Positions 29,902 through 38,561 of a DNA stretch of 64,000 nt are shown one piece after another. The notes beneath the pieces were generated by a model. That model was not told the DNA's origin. It saw only the letters and a list, made by a program, of their open reading frames with translations, and ran no database searches. The position numbers and the translations under genes were made by a program. How positions within the stretch are numbered: position 1 is the stretch's first letter; each line of letters begins with the position of its first letter. This DNA comes from Pseudoalteromonas sp. T1lg23B (lineage in GTDB: Bacteria > Pseudomonadota > Gammaproteobacteria > Enterobacterales > Alteromonadaceae), in the NCBI RefSeq assembly GCF_002964665.1, contig NZ_PQBZ01000034.1, positions 620,429 through 684,428 on the forward strand, written 5' to 3'.

Positions 29902-30223
29902 ATTATCAACCCCTTTGCGACAGAGTCTTATAGGCTTAGCAAAAGCCTGAGGTAAGTGCAAAGTACAATTTGGGGAACAACTATAAGAGAGCGTCACTAA
30001 AAAACGCTAGTTAAATACGCTATCACCTTATTACTTAAAACAATATTATCACTTAACCTGAACTCCTAATGCACCTTTTACGGATATAAAATACTTCGTT
30101 AATACGCCTACTTTTTAATTCGCTTAAAATTTTATGAAATACATTGGATTGTTATAGGGTCTTCATCAACAGCAAAATTATCACTTACTGATCAACATCC
30201 TGATGTTTGAAGGAGCTATCTAT
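29902..30223. promoter_or_regulatory. Divergent intergenic region
   Basis: 322 bases between the minus-strand lipoprotein and the plus-strand PD40 gene. It is very AT-rich and must hold both promoters. I see no coding frame, RNA gene or confident operator. Confidence 0.4.
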
Positions 30224-31681
30224 ATGAAGATTATTGTGAGCATAGTTACTATGTTATGTGTCGCTTTTTCTGTCCATGCGGAATTGGTCACTTCGCTATC
30301 CAGCGAAAAGAGTGAATATAATTTAAACTTTCACCCCTCGTTTGGTCGTGCTGTGCTGGCTCGTTCACAGCAAGATTTCGAAAATGCAGAGATTTGGCAG
30401 TATCATATACAGGGCGATAGCTTTACCAAAGCACATAAAATAACCCTTGGTCCAACTGAATTTAAATACTCAGATCCAATGTATTCGCCTAATGGTAAAG
30501 AAATTTATTTTATTTCCGACAGGCCGATTGAAGACCAAAGCACGCGCCAAGACTACAACATCTGGCGAGCAACACTCATGGACCAAACGGCTCGCAATAT
30601 CATGGCACTAGACAAAACCATCAACTCTAGAGACGATGAGTTTGGTCCAGAAATACATCAAGGAAAACTTTATTTCGCAACACGCAAAGGACGAAACTAC
30701 ACACTCATGGCTAAAGATGAGAGCAGTAGCCAAGCCATGCAATGGACAAACATACCCAGAGCACAAGATATAGAAATGCGCAGTGATCTGAGTTTTTCTC
30801 CAGATGGAAAAGTAGCTGTTTTTTGGCAGCTTTCGAAGACTATACCTCAAGCTGATATTTATGCGAGCCGGTTTAATGCCGGTCAATGGAGCACGCCTAT
30901 CAAATTATTGGCCGACGTCAACTCAGAATATCATGAGATCAGCCCGCAATTTTCACCGGATGGCAAGTGGCTCTATTTTAGCAGTGAACGCCCAGAGCTC
31001 GGTTATGATCTATTTAATATTCACAGAGTTCGCACCAAGCAAGCCTTTCCTGTGGACTGGTATGAGGCGCATTTTGCCCCAAAAGACATCAATCTATTGG
31101 CCGACAAATCGACCATACGAGCGATTACTCAGTTTGCTTACACGCTCACTTTAAATAATTCTGGCAAACTCACAAAACAACATGTTTTGGTTGATTATCA
31201 CCCTTTTAGTTTGAAGATCGTACGAGACGACATCAAATATCAAATTGATAACGGATCAGGGCTTAAAATAGACTTAAATACACAACTTACGACTACCATG
31301 AGTGACCATGAAATTAATAAGGAACTTAAGAGTCTACGCATGAATTTCTTAGACTTGCTAAAGCAAAGAGATACGTTGATATACAGGCAATATAATGAAA
31401 ATCTAGAGAATGAAACTGTTTATCGTGTTGAGTCACAAGAAATAGAGCCATTTAGCATAATTGTTGACAAAAATAATCAGAAAATATTGAAGTTACTCTA
31501 TGATGACTCAAGTTTCGGTGCAGAATCAGATTATCTAAAAATCAATGGGATATGGTGGCCGCATAAGTTTTCATTTTATGTAAATAATAAAAAATTAGCC
31601 ACGGGAGAATTTTCTAATATGTGCATTTCATTACTCAAAGATAAATCCAAACAATGTGCACTTAAAGAAGAAAGTAATTAA
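30224..31681 (+). CDS. Periplasmic TolB/PD40-like beta-propeller protein
   Basis: Start ATG at 30224 behind GAAGGAG; 485 residues. Signal peptide MKIIVSIVTMLCVAFSVHA. PD40-type blade motifs repeat in the first 270 residues: YSPNGKEIYFISDRP, FSPDGKVAVFW and FSPDGKWLYFSSERPELGYDLF. The C-terminal 210 residues form another, unrecognised domain. Such proteins bind partners in the periplasm or at the surface; no enzymatic motif is seen. Monocistronic. Confidence 0.75.
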   Translation: MKIIVSIVTMLCVAFSVHAELVTSLSSEKSEYNLNFHPSFGRAVLARSQQDFENAEIWQYHIQGDSFTKAHKITLGPTEFKYSDPMYSPNGKEIYFISDRPIEDQSTRQDYNIWRATLMDQTARNIMALDKTINSRDDEFGPEIHQGKLYFATRKGRNYTLMAKDESSSQAMQWTNIPRAQDIEMRSDLSFSPDGKVAVFWQLSKTIPQADIYASRFNAGQWSTPIKLLADVNSEYHEISPQFSPDGKWLYFSSERPELGYDLFNIHRVRTKQAFPVDWYEAHFAPKDINLLADKSTIRAITQFAYTLTLNNSGKLTKQHVLVDYHPFSLKIVRDDIKYQIDNGSGLKIDLNTQLTTTMSDHEINKELKSLRMNFLDLLKQRDTLIYRQYNENLENETVYRVESQEIEPFSIIVDKNNQKILKLLYDDSSFGAESDYLKINGIWWPHKFSFYVNNKKLATGEFSNMCISLLKDKSKQCALKEESN

Positions 31682-31715
31682 CCGATGAAGCAGTTAATTC
31701 TAAGAGGTGGGAGCA

Positions 31716-31847
31716 ATGATAAGTAAAAAGTTAAACGATATAGATACTATTTTAACTTCTCAAGGACAAGTGAGAGGCTTAAATAAAGCCTCTCACATAA
31801 ATTTAGCGAATATATACGCGCGTATAACTTATCGTTCTTGCATATGA
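31716..31847 (+). CDS. Possible 43-residue small protein
   Basis: ATG at 31716 has a strong site (AAGAGGTGGGAGCA). The peptide (MISKKLNDIDTILTSQGQV...) has no known family. The frame runs through the hairpin at 31770-31796 and overlaps the 3' end of the convergent fibrinogen-like gene, which argues against it. Listed for completeness. Confidence 0.22.
   Translation: MISKKLNDIDTILTSQGQVRGLNKASHINLANIYARITYRSCI
31770..31796. terminator. Hairpin between convergent genes
   Basis: Perfect 11-bp stem GTGAGAGGCTT/AAGCCTCTCAC with a 5-base loop, 7 bases before the end of the convergent gene at 31803. It has only short T-runs on each side but lies where a bidirectional terminator is expected. Confidence 0.5.
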
Positions 31848-32762
31848 AGAGGTTGGATAATAGGCTCGGTCAAAAGTTATATTAGGCTCAATACCTGTAA
31901 ATATTTTTGAATGTGAACCAGCTTCAGAGCTATTCGATAATACTAACGCTGCGTTGTTTGAATAAGGCGAACCAAATAAATTGAGCGTTGCACTATCTGT
32001 TTTTAGAGAATCTGCAAGCGATTTTCGGATTTTGCTGACACTAATGAAACTCTGATATCTAGGTTTTGAGTCAAAGCCTCGGTATTCTTCAACCATGATT
32101 GAATATGCGTCCGTTCTTAAGGCTAACCAATATTCGTCATCAAGCACACCTGCACTATCATACTTAACTGAATTTGTTGGATTTAAAGGTTGTGACAGTC
32201 GATCATTGGCAAACAAAGTCCAGCCACCACCATTCGTGGTCATATCACAATACACAGATATTTCGAATGCATTGCCTCCAGGTCCGTCAACATCTATGTG
32301 ATAAAAACCATTACCAATACTTTTGCCAGCATGCAGAATCTCTTTACACGAACTATATTTTGGTTCAGCACTTTGTTTAGCAAACTCAAAGTTAGTATTT
32401 TGTATCTCACCCGTATCTTCATCAAAGGCTGATAACACATATTTATATATACCCAAACCATATGCTTGAGGTACATTGATGTAGCCGTTTGACTTATCAA
32501 TACTTTCATCTGGCATCAGGGTGATAGATTTAGGTGTCGAGCGCGTCATTATTTTTCCATCTGGAAAAACAATATAATCGTAATACTTTATATTTCTAAC
32601 TTGCTCGCCGTTATTTTTCAATAAACTGGAGAAATATAGCCTACCTCCTTCTTCATTAACCACTGGCTTTTGTTCATGTGCAGAAGCCGTAATATCTAAT
32701 TCTGCAAAAACCGCGGGGCTAGAAAGTAGTAATAAACTAGAAATTGCAATCGCTTTTTTCAT
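31803..32762 (-). CDS. Secreted fibrinogen-like (GGX) domain protein
   Basis: 319 residues. Signal peptide (AIAISSLLLLSSPAVFA). Residues about 18-130 form a beta-sandwich-like domain. A fibrinogen-related C-terminal domain starts SCKEILHAGKSIGNGFYHID and contains the hallmark YCDMTTNGGGWTLFAN. Such domains often bind glycans or proteins outside the cell. The protein is probably secreted or periplasmic. It lies just outside the end of the phage-tail locus, on the same strand; no sign that it belongs to it. Confidence 0.78.
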   Translation of the reverse strand: MKKAIAISSLLLLSSPAVFAELDITASAHEQKPVVNEEGGRLYFSSLLKNNGEQVRNIKYYDYIVFPDGKIMTRSTPKSITLMPDESIDKSNGYINVPQAYGLGIYKYVLSAFDEDTGEIQNTNFEFAKQSAEPKYSSCKEILHAGKSIGNGFYHIDVDGPGGNAFEISVYCDMTTNGGGWTLFANDRLSQPLNPTNSVKYDSAGVLDDEYWLALRTDAYSIMVEEYRGFDSKPRYQSFISVSKIRKSLADSLKTDSATLNLFGSPYSNNAALVLSNSSEAGSHSKIFTGIEPNITFDRAYYPTSSYARTISYTRVYIR

Positions 32763-33059
32763 ATCAAATCCTTTTTTGATTGTGCTTTATAGCGAAAGCG
32801 ATCATACATGTTTCTTAAGTAACTAAAAAGGGTACTAATGTAAGTCTATGTATTTTTAAATAATGATAGTGAGCTTGGTAAATTAGGAAGGAGGCCAGAG
32901 CCTGCGCTTAGCGCACAGGATGGCCTTAGTTGGAGAAAGGAATCGTTGGTAGGATTTATAGAAGAAGTGTCACGAACGTATCGATGTTTTGTAGATACGC
33001 CCGTCAAGTTTAAAATGGGTAAAATAGGTACTCATTCGATACATCTATGAATGAAGGAA
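32763..33059. other. Gap at the left boundary of the tail locus
   Basis: 297 bases downstream of gene D. An imperfect inverted repeat (AGGCC...TGCGC-TTA-GCGCA...GGCC, about 32890-32927) may be the end of the tail transcript, though it lacks a T-run. I see no integrase, tRNA or attachment repeat. Confidence 0.4.
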
Positions 33060-34067
33060 TTAAGCGAGCTGCTCACAAACCAAGTGAGAGCGGAAGCCCT
33101 GTTTGTTGATACAATGCTCAACCTCACAGACGAACCAGCTACCATCTAAGTCGCTTTTAGTGTTAGATATTTTAACAATGCCACCAGCAACGATTTGGGC
33201 ATTACCGATACAAGAGATGAGACTACTGGTGCTGGCGCGTTTTAGACGATTTAGTTTTGCTTTAGCCGCTCTTGTAGCGGTTGCCTTATCGGCATATACG
33301 TAAGACAGTACGACACTTGGACTGCCACTGCCCACTTTAACTGGCACCCGCTCAGCCGTGTCAATATCGTGGTAGAATGCCGTCACATCCCCCACCTCGC
33401 GACAGGCATCTTTGTCATATCGCCAACTTAGAATGTCAGAGGTCGTGAGCTCAACTTCTTTTAACGCCTGACCAGATAAACTTCGGCCCGTGCCTCTGGC
33501 CATAAAAATCAATTTGTCGTGGGAGATTTTTAAGATGGCGTCAAATTGCTCGGCAAGTGATGTGAGCAGTTGAGCGTCACTTTCATTTTGTTCAATATGC
33601 GGCAGCTCGATGTTGATAAACGCCTCGCCCACTCTAGCATCAAGACCGTACTCGCCAGCAATATCGGATACCAGCTCCCCCAACTTTTTCGGCTGTTTAG
33701 GGTCTTTAGGCCAAGAGCGTTGCTTAGGGGCTTTGAGCGCTGTGTGCCAAAGCAGTTTATTGCCAAACAGTTCCAGTGAGCGCACAGGGCCCGTCAAGCT
33801 GAACTCTCCCACCTCAAAGCGGCCAAGAGGATGAAGCGTAGCGCTTTTATCCTCATTGCCCTCTTTATATCCCATCGCAATCTCGATAACATCAGTAGGC
33901 TTAGGTTGTTGAATTGGCGCAACTTCTAGGTTGTCAAAACGCACATAGCAACTGTCGCTGGCCAAGCCCGTTTTGAGCTTGACCGTAACGTTAACAACGC
34001 GGTCTATCAGGCGTTGTGCAACTTCTTTTGCATTGGTTTTGATAGAAAACTGAGGTTGAATATTCAT
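33060..34067 (-). CDS. Phage tail protein D (P2 gpD-like, late control / hub)
   Basis: Start ATG at 34067 behind TGAGGAACAAATC; 335 residues. It matches the gpD/gp27-like hub family by order and by motifs such as LSWRYDKDACREVGDVTAFYHD and FVCEVEHCINKQGFRSHLVCEQL. In P2 tails gpD forms the central baseplate hub around the spike. It is last in the transcription unit T-U-X-D, as in P2. Confidence 0.88.
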   Translation of the reverse strand: MNIQPQFSIKTNAKEVAQRLIDRVVNVTVKLKTGLASDSCYVRFDNLEVAPIQQPKPTDVIEIAMGYKEGNEDKSATLHPLGRFEVGEFSLTGPVRSLELFGNKLLWHTALKAPKQRSWPKDPKQPKKLGELVSDIAGEYGLDARVGEAFINIELPHIEQNESDAQLLTSLAEQFDAILKISHDKLIFMARGTGRSLSGQALKEVELTTSDILSWRYDKDACREVGDVTAFYHDIDTAERVPVKVGSGSPSVVLSYVYADKATATRAAKAKLNRLKRASTSSLISCIGNAQIVAGGIVKISNTKSDLDGSWFVCEVEHCINKQGFRSHLVCEQLA

Positions 34068-34077
34068 GATTTGTTCC

Positions 34078-34293
34078 TCAGTCCCAGATGTTGATAATGT
34101 TCTGCTGTACTGGCTTTTCAATTACCTCGGGAAGAAATATCGCGATATTTTCTGGATATATAGCCCCTAATTCAGCCAAACCATGGTTTGCTTCAAGCAC
34201 CATTTCAACCATAGTGCTGCTACGACCATAATGATGCCAACAGATATTGTCTAAGCAATCACCATCACGCGTAATATAAGTTACCCCGCTCAT
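34078..34293 (-). CDS. Phage tail protein X (P2 gpX-like, LysM-type)
   Basis: 71 residues (P2 gpX 67). LysM-like sequence: YITRDGDCLDNICWHHYG, then EANHGLAELGAIYPENIAIFLPE. Small baseplate protein, here between U and D. It overlaps neither neighbour but is only 10 bases from each. Confidence 0.88.
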   Translation of the reverse strand: MSGVTYITRDGDCLDNICWHHYGRSSTMVEMVLEANHGLAELGAIYPENIAIFLPEVIEKPVQQNIINIWD

Positions 34294-34304
34294 TGTTCAT
34301 CTCC

Positions 34305-34751
34305 TTACTTGGTATTGCCGTCGTAACGATCTAAGGTCATTTGAAATTGGATTTCTCTGGGAATACCATCATTGAGAAATAATGAACGCTCCTCATTGAT
34401 TGATTTAATGATCCATTTCCCTAAGATCCTGCCCACGGAAGCATCAGACTTACCATTTACTTTCACATAGCCAAGCGTAAGCGGTTTGCCCTTCGCCGCT
34501 TCAGCTCTCATGTTATCCACTTGATGGAGCCCATCTTTGACGAGCTGGGGATAAATCGTGCCATCTAAATTGATAGTCTGTGCCCCCACTCCAACAAACT
34601 GCTGGACTGGGCTTTTACCTTCTGTTTGAGAGTCTTGGGTTTTCCAGCGATACTCCGTCGCGTAAGATAATTTGCTAAACGCCGCACTGCTCACCGAGAA
34701 CTTATAGTCCCCCAGTTGCATCATATGTGACGCGTGACTTACTTTAGCCAT
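34305..34751 (-). CDS. Phage tail protein U (P2 gpU-like)
   Basis: 148 residues: MMQLGDYKFSVSSAAFSKL at the start, ATEYRWKTQDSQ, then GTIYPQLVKDGLHQVDNMR. Family members take part in tail-end/tube completion. It starts inside the last codons of the tape-measure gene (8-base overlap), so translation is coupled. Confidence 0.87.
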   Translation of the reverse strand: MAKVSHASHMMQLGDYKFSVSSAAFSKLSYATEYRWKTQDSQTEGKSPVQQFVGVGAQTINLDGTIYPQLVKDGLHQVDNMRAEAAKGKPLTLGYVKVNGKSDASVGRILGKWIIKSINEERSLFLNDGIPREIQFQMTLDRYDGNTK

Positions 34752-37700
34752 TAGCTACCTCATCAATATATCGCAAGCGCATATCACGCTGTGCTTGCTG
34801 TTGTTTTTCCTCAAGAACTTGCTTGATTTGCTCAGCAATATCCAATGCCGACATCTCTGGTGTCGCATTGACCGTAATATTGGCATTCACGGTAACGCTA
34901 CTGTTTACATGCTGCGCTGGTGATTTATCGCTAGTCGTTTTTTGCCCTAGCGTATTGAGATCACTTGGATTGCTCGCCAACATATCCGCCTGCTGTTCGT
35001 CGGCAAGTTGTTGTGCTGGCGCTAATTTTTGGCTTGCCTTTGCACTATGAGAACGACTCTTCGCCAGAGCGTTATGCGAACTTCCCTGCTCAAAGCTTGG
35101 ATCGTTGGCCGCACCGCCCAAAGAAGCATCTACGTTGGCAATCGTTAACGCGTGCGTTGTCGCTGCATCAGTTTGCTGAGCTGCTGATTGTTTTGCATCA
35201 CTATCTTCGAGCGAGCTACCAAACCAATCGCCTAAGAAGCCACCTAATGACTCACCTCCAAACGAACCAATTGCGCCACCAATCGCACCGCCAATCAACG
35301 TGCCCACACCTGGAATGATTGAACCAATGGCAGCCCCTGCCGCAGCTCCTGCGAGCGCGCCACCGGCACCACCTGCTGCAGAACCAATTTGCTGCGATTT
35401 CTCGCGTTTGCTTAGGCTATCATCGGCCAATGTACCGCCAATATCCGCAGCGCTCATAATGGCTCTAAGCGGGCCAGTAAATCGACCTAATGTTTTGGCT
35501 AGCGGGTTTTTCATTAATCTCTTAACAAAACCACCCACTTTAGGCTTAGCCTGCTTGTTACCACCAAAAACTGGGTCATTCGCGGCGACGCCTTTACCTA
35601 GTTTCGCTTGGCTCGCTGACTGAGACTTATTCGACGCAGCGGCTTGCTTGGCGTTATCTTTGCGGCCTCCTTCCAATACCTTTAGCGCGGGTTTTGGTGA
35701 TTGTGCAGGTTTACCTTTATGCTTATTGGACAAATTGTGTTCAGTATCATCCTGTGCGTCTTTTACCCATGGTTGGGTATTGCTACGCGGCTGAGACTGA
35801 CGATTTTTAGTCCCTTTGCGTTTTGCTTTATTGCGTTTTCTATTACGCTTTTTCCCTTTTTTTGGCTTATCTTTTTGCTCTTCTGGCGCGTCATCGCTGC
35901 CTAAGTTCTCAAAGAAGTCAGTTGCGGCATCGCCTATCGATGATAAGTCACCATTTAGGATCCCTTTGAAATCAAGCTTGCCAATGGCAGAAGCGTGTTT
36001 TTCAAAAACGGAAGCCGCATCGTTTAGACCGAACGAGTTAAGAAGATCAGGGCCCGCTTTGACCAATGATTGAAGGTCACCATCCATGATGCCTTTCATG
36101 TCTAGCTGCTTCAGTGCGGGTATGGACTTTTTAAGTGCATCTGCTGGACCTTGCAGGTTTGCCGCCTTAAGTAAATCTGGACCTGCATCTAACAGCGATG
36201 ACATGTCTCCAGCCGCAATGCCCTGCAAGTCTAATTGTTTTAAGCCCGGTAACGCTGTTTTCAGCGCCTTAGCTGGGCCTTTTAAATTAGCCGCTTTAAG
36301 TAAATCAGGACCTGCATCCAATAGCGAAGATAAATCTCCCGATGCAATACCTTGCAAATCTAATTGCTTCAGTGCTGGCATTGCGGTTTTCAGCGCCTTA
36401 GCTGGGCCTTTTAAATTAGCCGCTTTAAGTAAATTAGGACCGGCATCCAATAGCGAAGATAAATCTCCCGATGCAATACCTTGCAAATCTAATTGCTTAA
36501 GCGCCGGCATTGCGGTTTTCAGCGCCTTAGCTGGGCCTTTTAAATTAGCCGCTTTGAGTAAATCAGGACCTGCATCCAATACCGAAGATAAATCTCCCGA
36601 TGCAATACCTTGCAAATCTAATTGCTTAAGCGCCGGCATCGCGGTTTTCAGCGCTTTGGCTGGGCCTTTTAAATTGGCCGCTTTGAGTAAATCAGGACCG
36701 GCATCCAATACCGAAGATAAATCTCCCGATGCAATACCTTGCAAATCTAATTGCTTAAGCGCCGGCATTGCGGTTTTCAGCGCTTTAGCTGGGCCTTTTA
36801 AATTGGCCGCTTTAAGTAAATCAGGACCTGCATCCAATACCGAAGATAAGTCTCCGGATGCGATACCTTGCAAATCTAATTGCTTAAGCGCCGGCATTGC
36901 GGTTTTCAACGCCTTTGCTGGACCTTTGAGGTTAGCGGCTTTTAACAGCTGTGGCGCCAGCTCTAAAATTGAAGCCAAATCGCCCTCAGCAACAGCTTGC
37001 ATATTCAGCTGATTGACTGCTGGCAGCTTGCTGGATGCCTGTTTTTTAGACACCTGAGTTTGTGTTTGTACGGCGCCTCGTTTTTTACCAGCTCGTTTGT
37101 TTTTACCAAGCGGCTTATCGTGCAGCGCTGTACTAATTTTAGATGCTTTGCCCTTGTCAAAAATTGGATTAGCCACTGTTTTGGCAATCAGCTTATTCGC
37201 AGAAGGCACGGCCGGCTTAAGTTTGTCTGGCGCTGGGCCTTTATTGTCAGCCATCTGCTGGTTTTGAGCGGTTGTGCTTGCCGCAGCCTGCTTTGTTACC
37301 TTGTTTATTTGTTGTGTACTAACACCTTTTACTTTGAGGCTTGCAACCGTATCAAGTAACTCTCGTATCGCATTGCCGACCCCCTCCTCTACGCCACTTG
37401 GTAACTCATTGGAGAGCTGCTCAATCGAATGAGTAACTGCACCGATAGACCAGTCCAACGATGTTAGGCTGTCATCCAGAGATTCAACATCTATCGCTTT
37501 GAGCAAACCAAGCGTACTGGCTTGTACTGAAACTAGGTTCTCGCTCATGATACTTTGTGTACCAAGCTGGCGTACCACGGACTCTTCAACATTCAACAAA
37601 CCAGCTTCTACATTTGCCGCGTTATCACGCCCTGTATTGCTGGCAATCGGTGTTTGTTGCGAAGGACTCGTGATATTTACAGCTGATGAACTTGCACTCA

Positions 37701-38007
37701 CCTCTAAAGCCGCGTTCAACTCCAACAAATGCGCACGCAGGTCGGTAATATGGTTTGCAAGCAAATCATTAACGTTGAACGTGGCAAGTAAGCCAAGTAG
37801 TGATTCAAGGGGTTTGCTGTCAAAAGCCAGCGCTTGCGATTGAAGCTGTTGCATCACCTGTCCAAGCAATTCGGCACTGGCGCTAATATCTTCATATGGC
37901 TGAATTTTTGGCAGCTTGTTTTTCACTTTATTTTCAGCAGTTCCCTGCAAAGTTGATGCACCCTGTTGTGTGGCGCGATTTTGATCGGAAGGATCCACAA
38001 ATGTCAT
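34744..38007 (-). CDS. Tape measure protein (P2 gpT position) with 43-residue tandem repeats
   Basis: Start taken as ATG 38007 (CTCAGG upstream); about 1087 residues. It sits between chaperone E/E' and U, the tape-measure slot. It is helical and Ala/Leu/Lys-rich. Residues about 353-653 are seven 43-residue repeats (DLLKAANLKGPAKALKTAMP / ALKQLDLQGIASGDLSSVLD) and an eighth, diverged one. A lysine/arginine-rich linker follows (KPKKGKKRNRKRNKAKRKGT), then a glycine/alanine-rich membrane-active segment (AAGAAIGSIIPGVGTLIGGA). Tape measures set tail length and may enter the target cell envelope. Confidence 0.85.
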   Translation of the reverse strand: MTFVDPSDQNRATQQGASTLQGTAENKVKNKLPKIQPYEDISASAELLGQVMQQLQSQALAFDSKPLESLLGLLATFNVNDLLANHITDLRAHLLELNAALEVSASSSAVNITSPSQQTPIASNTGRDNAANVEAGLLNVEESVVRQLGTQSIMSENLVSVQASTLGLLKAIDVESLDDSLTSLDWSIGAVTHSIEQLSNELPSGVEEGVGNAIRELLDTVASLKVKGVSTQQINKVTKQAAASTTAQNQQMADNKGPAPDKLKPAVPSANKLIAKTVANPIFDKGKASKISTALHDKPLGKNKRAGKKRGAVQTQTQVSKKQASSKLPAVNQLNMQAVAEGDLASILELAPQLLKAANLKGPAKALKTAMPALKQLDLQGIASGDLSSVLDAGPDLLKAANLKGPAKALKTAMPALKQLDLQGIASGDLSSVLDAGPDLLKAANLKGPAKALKTAMPALKQLDLQGIASGDLSSVLDAGPDLLKAANLKGPAKALKTAMPALKQLDLQGIASGDLSSLLDAGPNLLKAANLKGPAKALKTAMPALKQLDLQGIASGDLSSLLDAGPDLLKAANLKGPAKALKTALPGLKQLDLQGIAAGDMSSLLDAGPDLLKAANLQGPADALKKSIPALKQLDMKGIMDGDLQSLVKAGPDLLNSFGLNDAASVFEKHASAIGKLDFKGILNGDLSSIGDAATDFFENLGSDDAPEEQKDKPKKGKKRNRKRNKAKRKGTKNRQSQPRSNTQPWVKDAQDDTEHNLSNKHKGKPAQSPKPALKVLEGGRKDNAKQAAASNKSQSASQAKLGKGVAANDPVFGGNKQAKPKVGGFVKRLMKNPLAKTLGRFTGPLRAIMSAADIGGTLADDSLSKREKSQQIGSAAGGAGGALAGAAAGAAIGSIIPGVGTLIGGAIGGAIGSFGGESLGGFLGDWFGSSLEDSDAKQSAAQQTDAATTHALTIANVDASLGGAANDPSFEQGSSHNALAKSRSHSAKASQKLAPAQQLADEQQADMLASNPSDLNTLGQKTTSDKSPAQHVNSSVTVNANITVNATPEMSALDIAEQIKQVLEEKQQQAQRDMRLRYIDEVANG
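36049..36951 (-). repeat. Seven 129-bp tandem repeats in the tape-measure gene
   Basis: The same landmark (CTTGCAAATC on the plus strand) recurs every 129 bases at 36351, 36480, 36609, 36738 and 36867, with a variant at 36222. Five units are almost identical in DNA, and the units nearer the C-terminus are progressively diverged. The repeat length is a multiple of three, so gain or loss keeps the frame. Confidence 0.95.
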
Positions 38008-38110
38008 AGCAATACCTGAGAAATACATAGAAGTGAGCGAAGTGCCTGTGATAACTCTGCATTGATTACCAAAGGAGGGATGGTGTGCAGTGACAGGCGT
38101 GGTGTTTGTA

Positions 38111-38156
38111 TTTTGTACGGCAAATAACACTAAGCAATGTTATTTGCCGTACAAAA
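38111..38156. repeat. 19-bp perfect inverted repeat between E' and T
   Basis: Left arm 38111-38129 (TTTTGTACGGCAAATAACA), 8-base loop, right arm 38138-38156. There is no T-run after it on either strand, so it is not an ordinary terminator. It adjoins a Rho-independent terminator (38153-38176) and lies about 100 bases before the tape-measure start. Confidence 0.85.
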
Positions 38157-38176
38157 AAGGCAGGGGTTACCCTGCC
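38153..38176 (-). terminator. Rho-independent terminator after E'
   Basis: Minus strand: GGCAGGG-TAAC-CCCTGCC then TTTTTT. The E' stop codon lies in the loop. It separates the FI-FII-E unit from T-U-X-D. Confidence 0.82.
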
Positions 38177-38555
38177 TCTGTGGATTGTTTGTATTCAACG
38201 GCTGCCTCGAACCATTCGCATAGCTCAGGCTCGGTCAGCGCGTTTAACTCGTTTAGGCCCCACCCAGTATATTTAGCGAGGGCAATAACCATGGCTTTTA
38301 AGCGCTTGGGCGGGATACGAGAAAAGCCTGTAGCTTTTCTCGTAACTTGACAAAGTCGCTCCAGTCAAGTTCTTCAATCACGTCTGGAGAAACTTCACAC
38401 AAATTCGAGAAGTAGCGAATTTCGCTCTCTGATTCACTCAAATCTGTTTTGTCCACCATTAAACGATCACGTACTTTTGGTCGTCTCATCTTTAGTTCTG
38501 CATACTCATGCGCATCGACCGTGACTGGGAAGTTCAGTTTAATGATATCTGTCAT
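38167..38555 (-). CDS. Tail assembly chaperone E and E+E' (-1 frame overlap)
   Basis: The zero frame (38298-38555) gives an 85-residue gpE-like protein (MTDIIKLNFPVTVDAHEYAEL...). The -1 frame is open across its 3' end and continues to 38167, giving MVIALAKYTGWGLNELNALTEPELCEWFEAAVE, a P2-GpE'-type sequence. A single -1 shift would yield about 129 residues (P2: E 91, E+E' 142). Possible slip points are AAAAG and CTTTTC. They lie in the arms of a perfect 12-bp hairpin (38316-38344). No P2-type TTTTTTG is present. Placement between tube and tape measure is classic. Confidence 0.8.
38316..38344 (-). promoter_or_regulatory. 12-bp perfect hairpin in the E/E' recoding zone
   Basis: TACGAGAAAAGC and GCTTTTCTCGTA around a 5-base loop, inside codons of gene E about 20-45 bases before its stop. 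It is the likely frameshift stimulator or part of the slip site; the role is inferred. Confidence 0.55.
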
Positions 38556-38561
38556 AATTTA

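Noticed and set aside
32763..33059. Phage attachment site at the left end of the tail locus
   Set aside because: No tRNA, no integrase and no direct repeat that I could match within the window.
36086..37012. Plus-strand repetitive protein opposite the tape measure
   Set aside because: It is the antisense of the 129-bp repeats, with no ribosome-binding site and no fit to the transcription direction.
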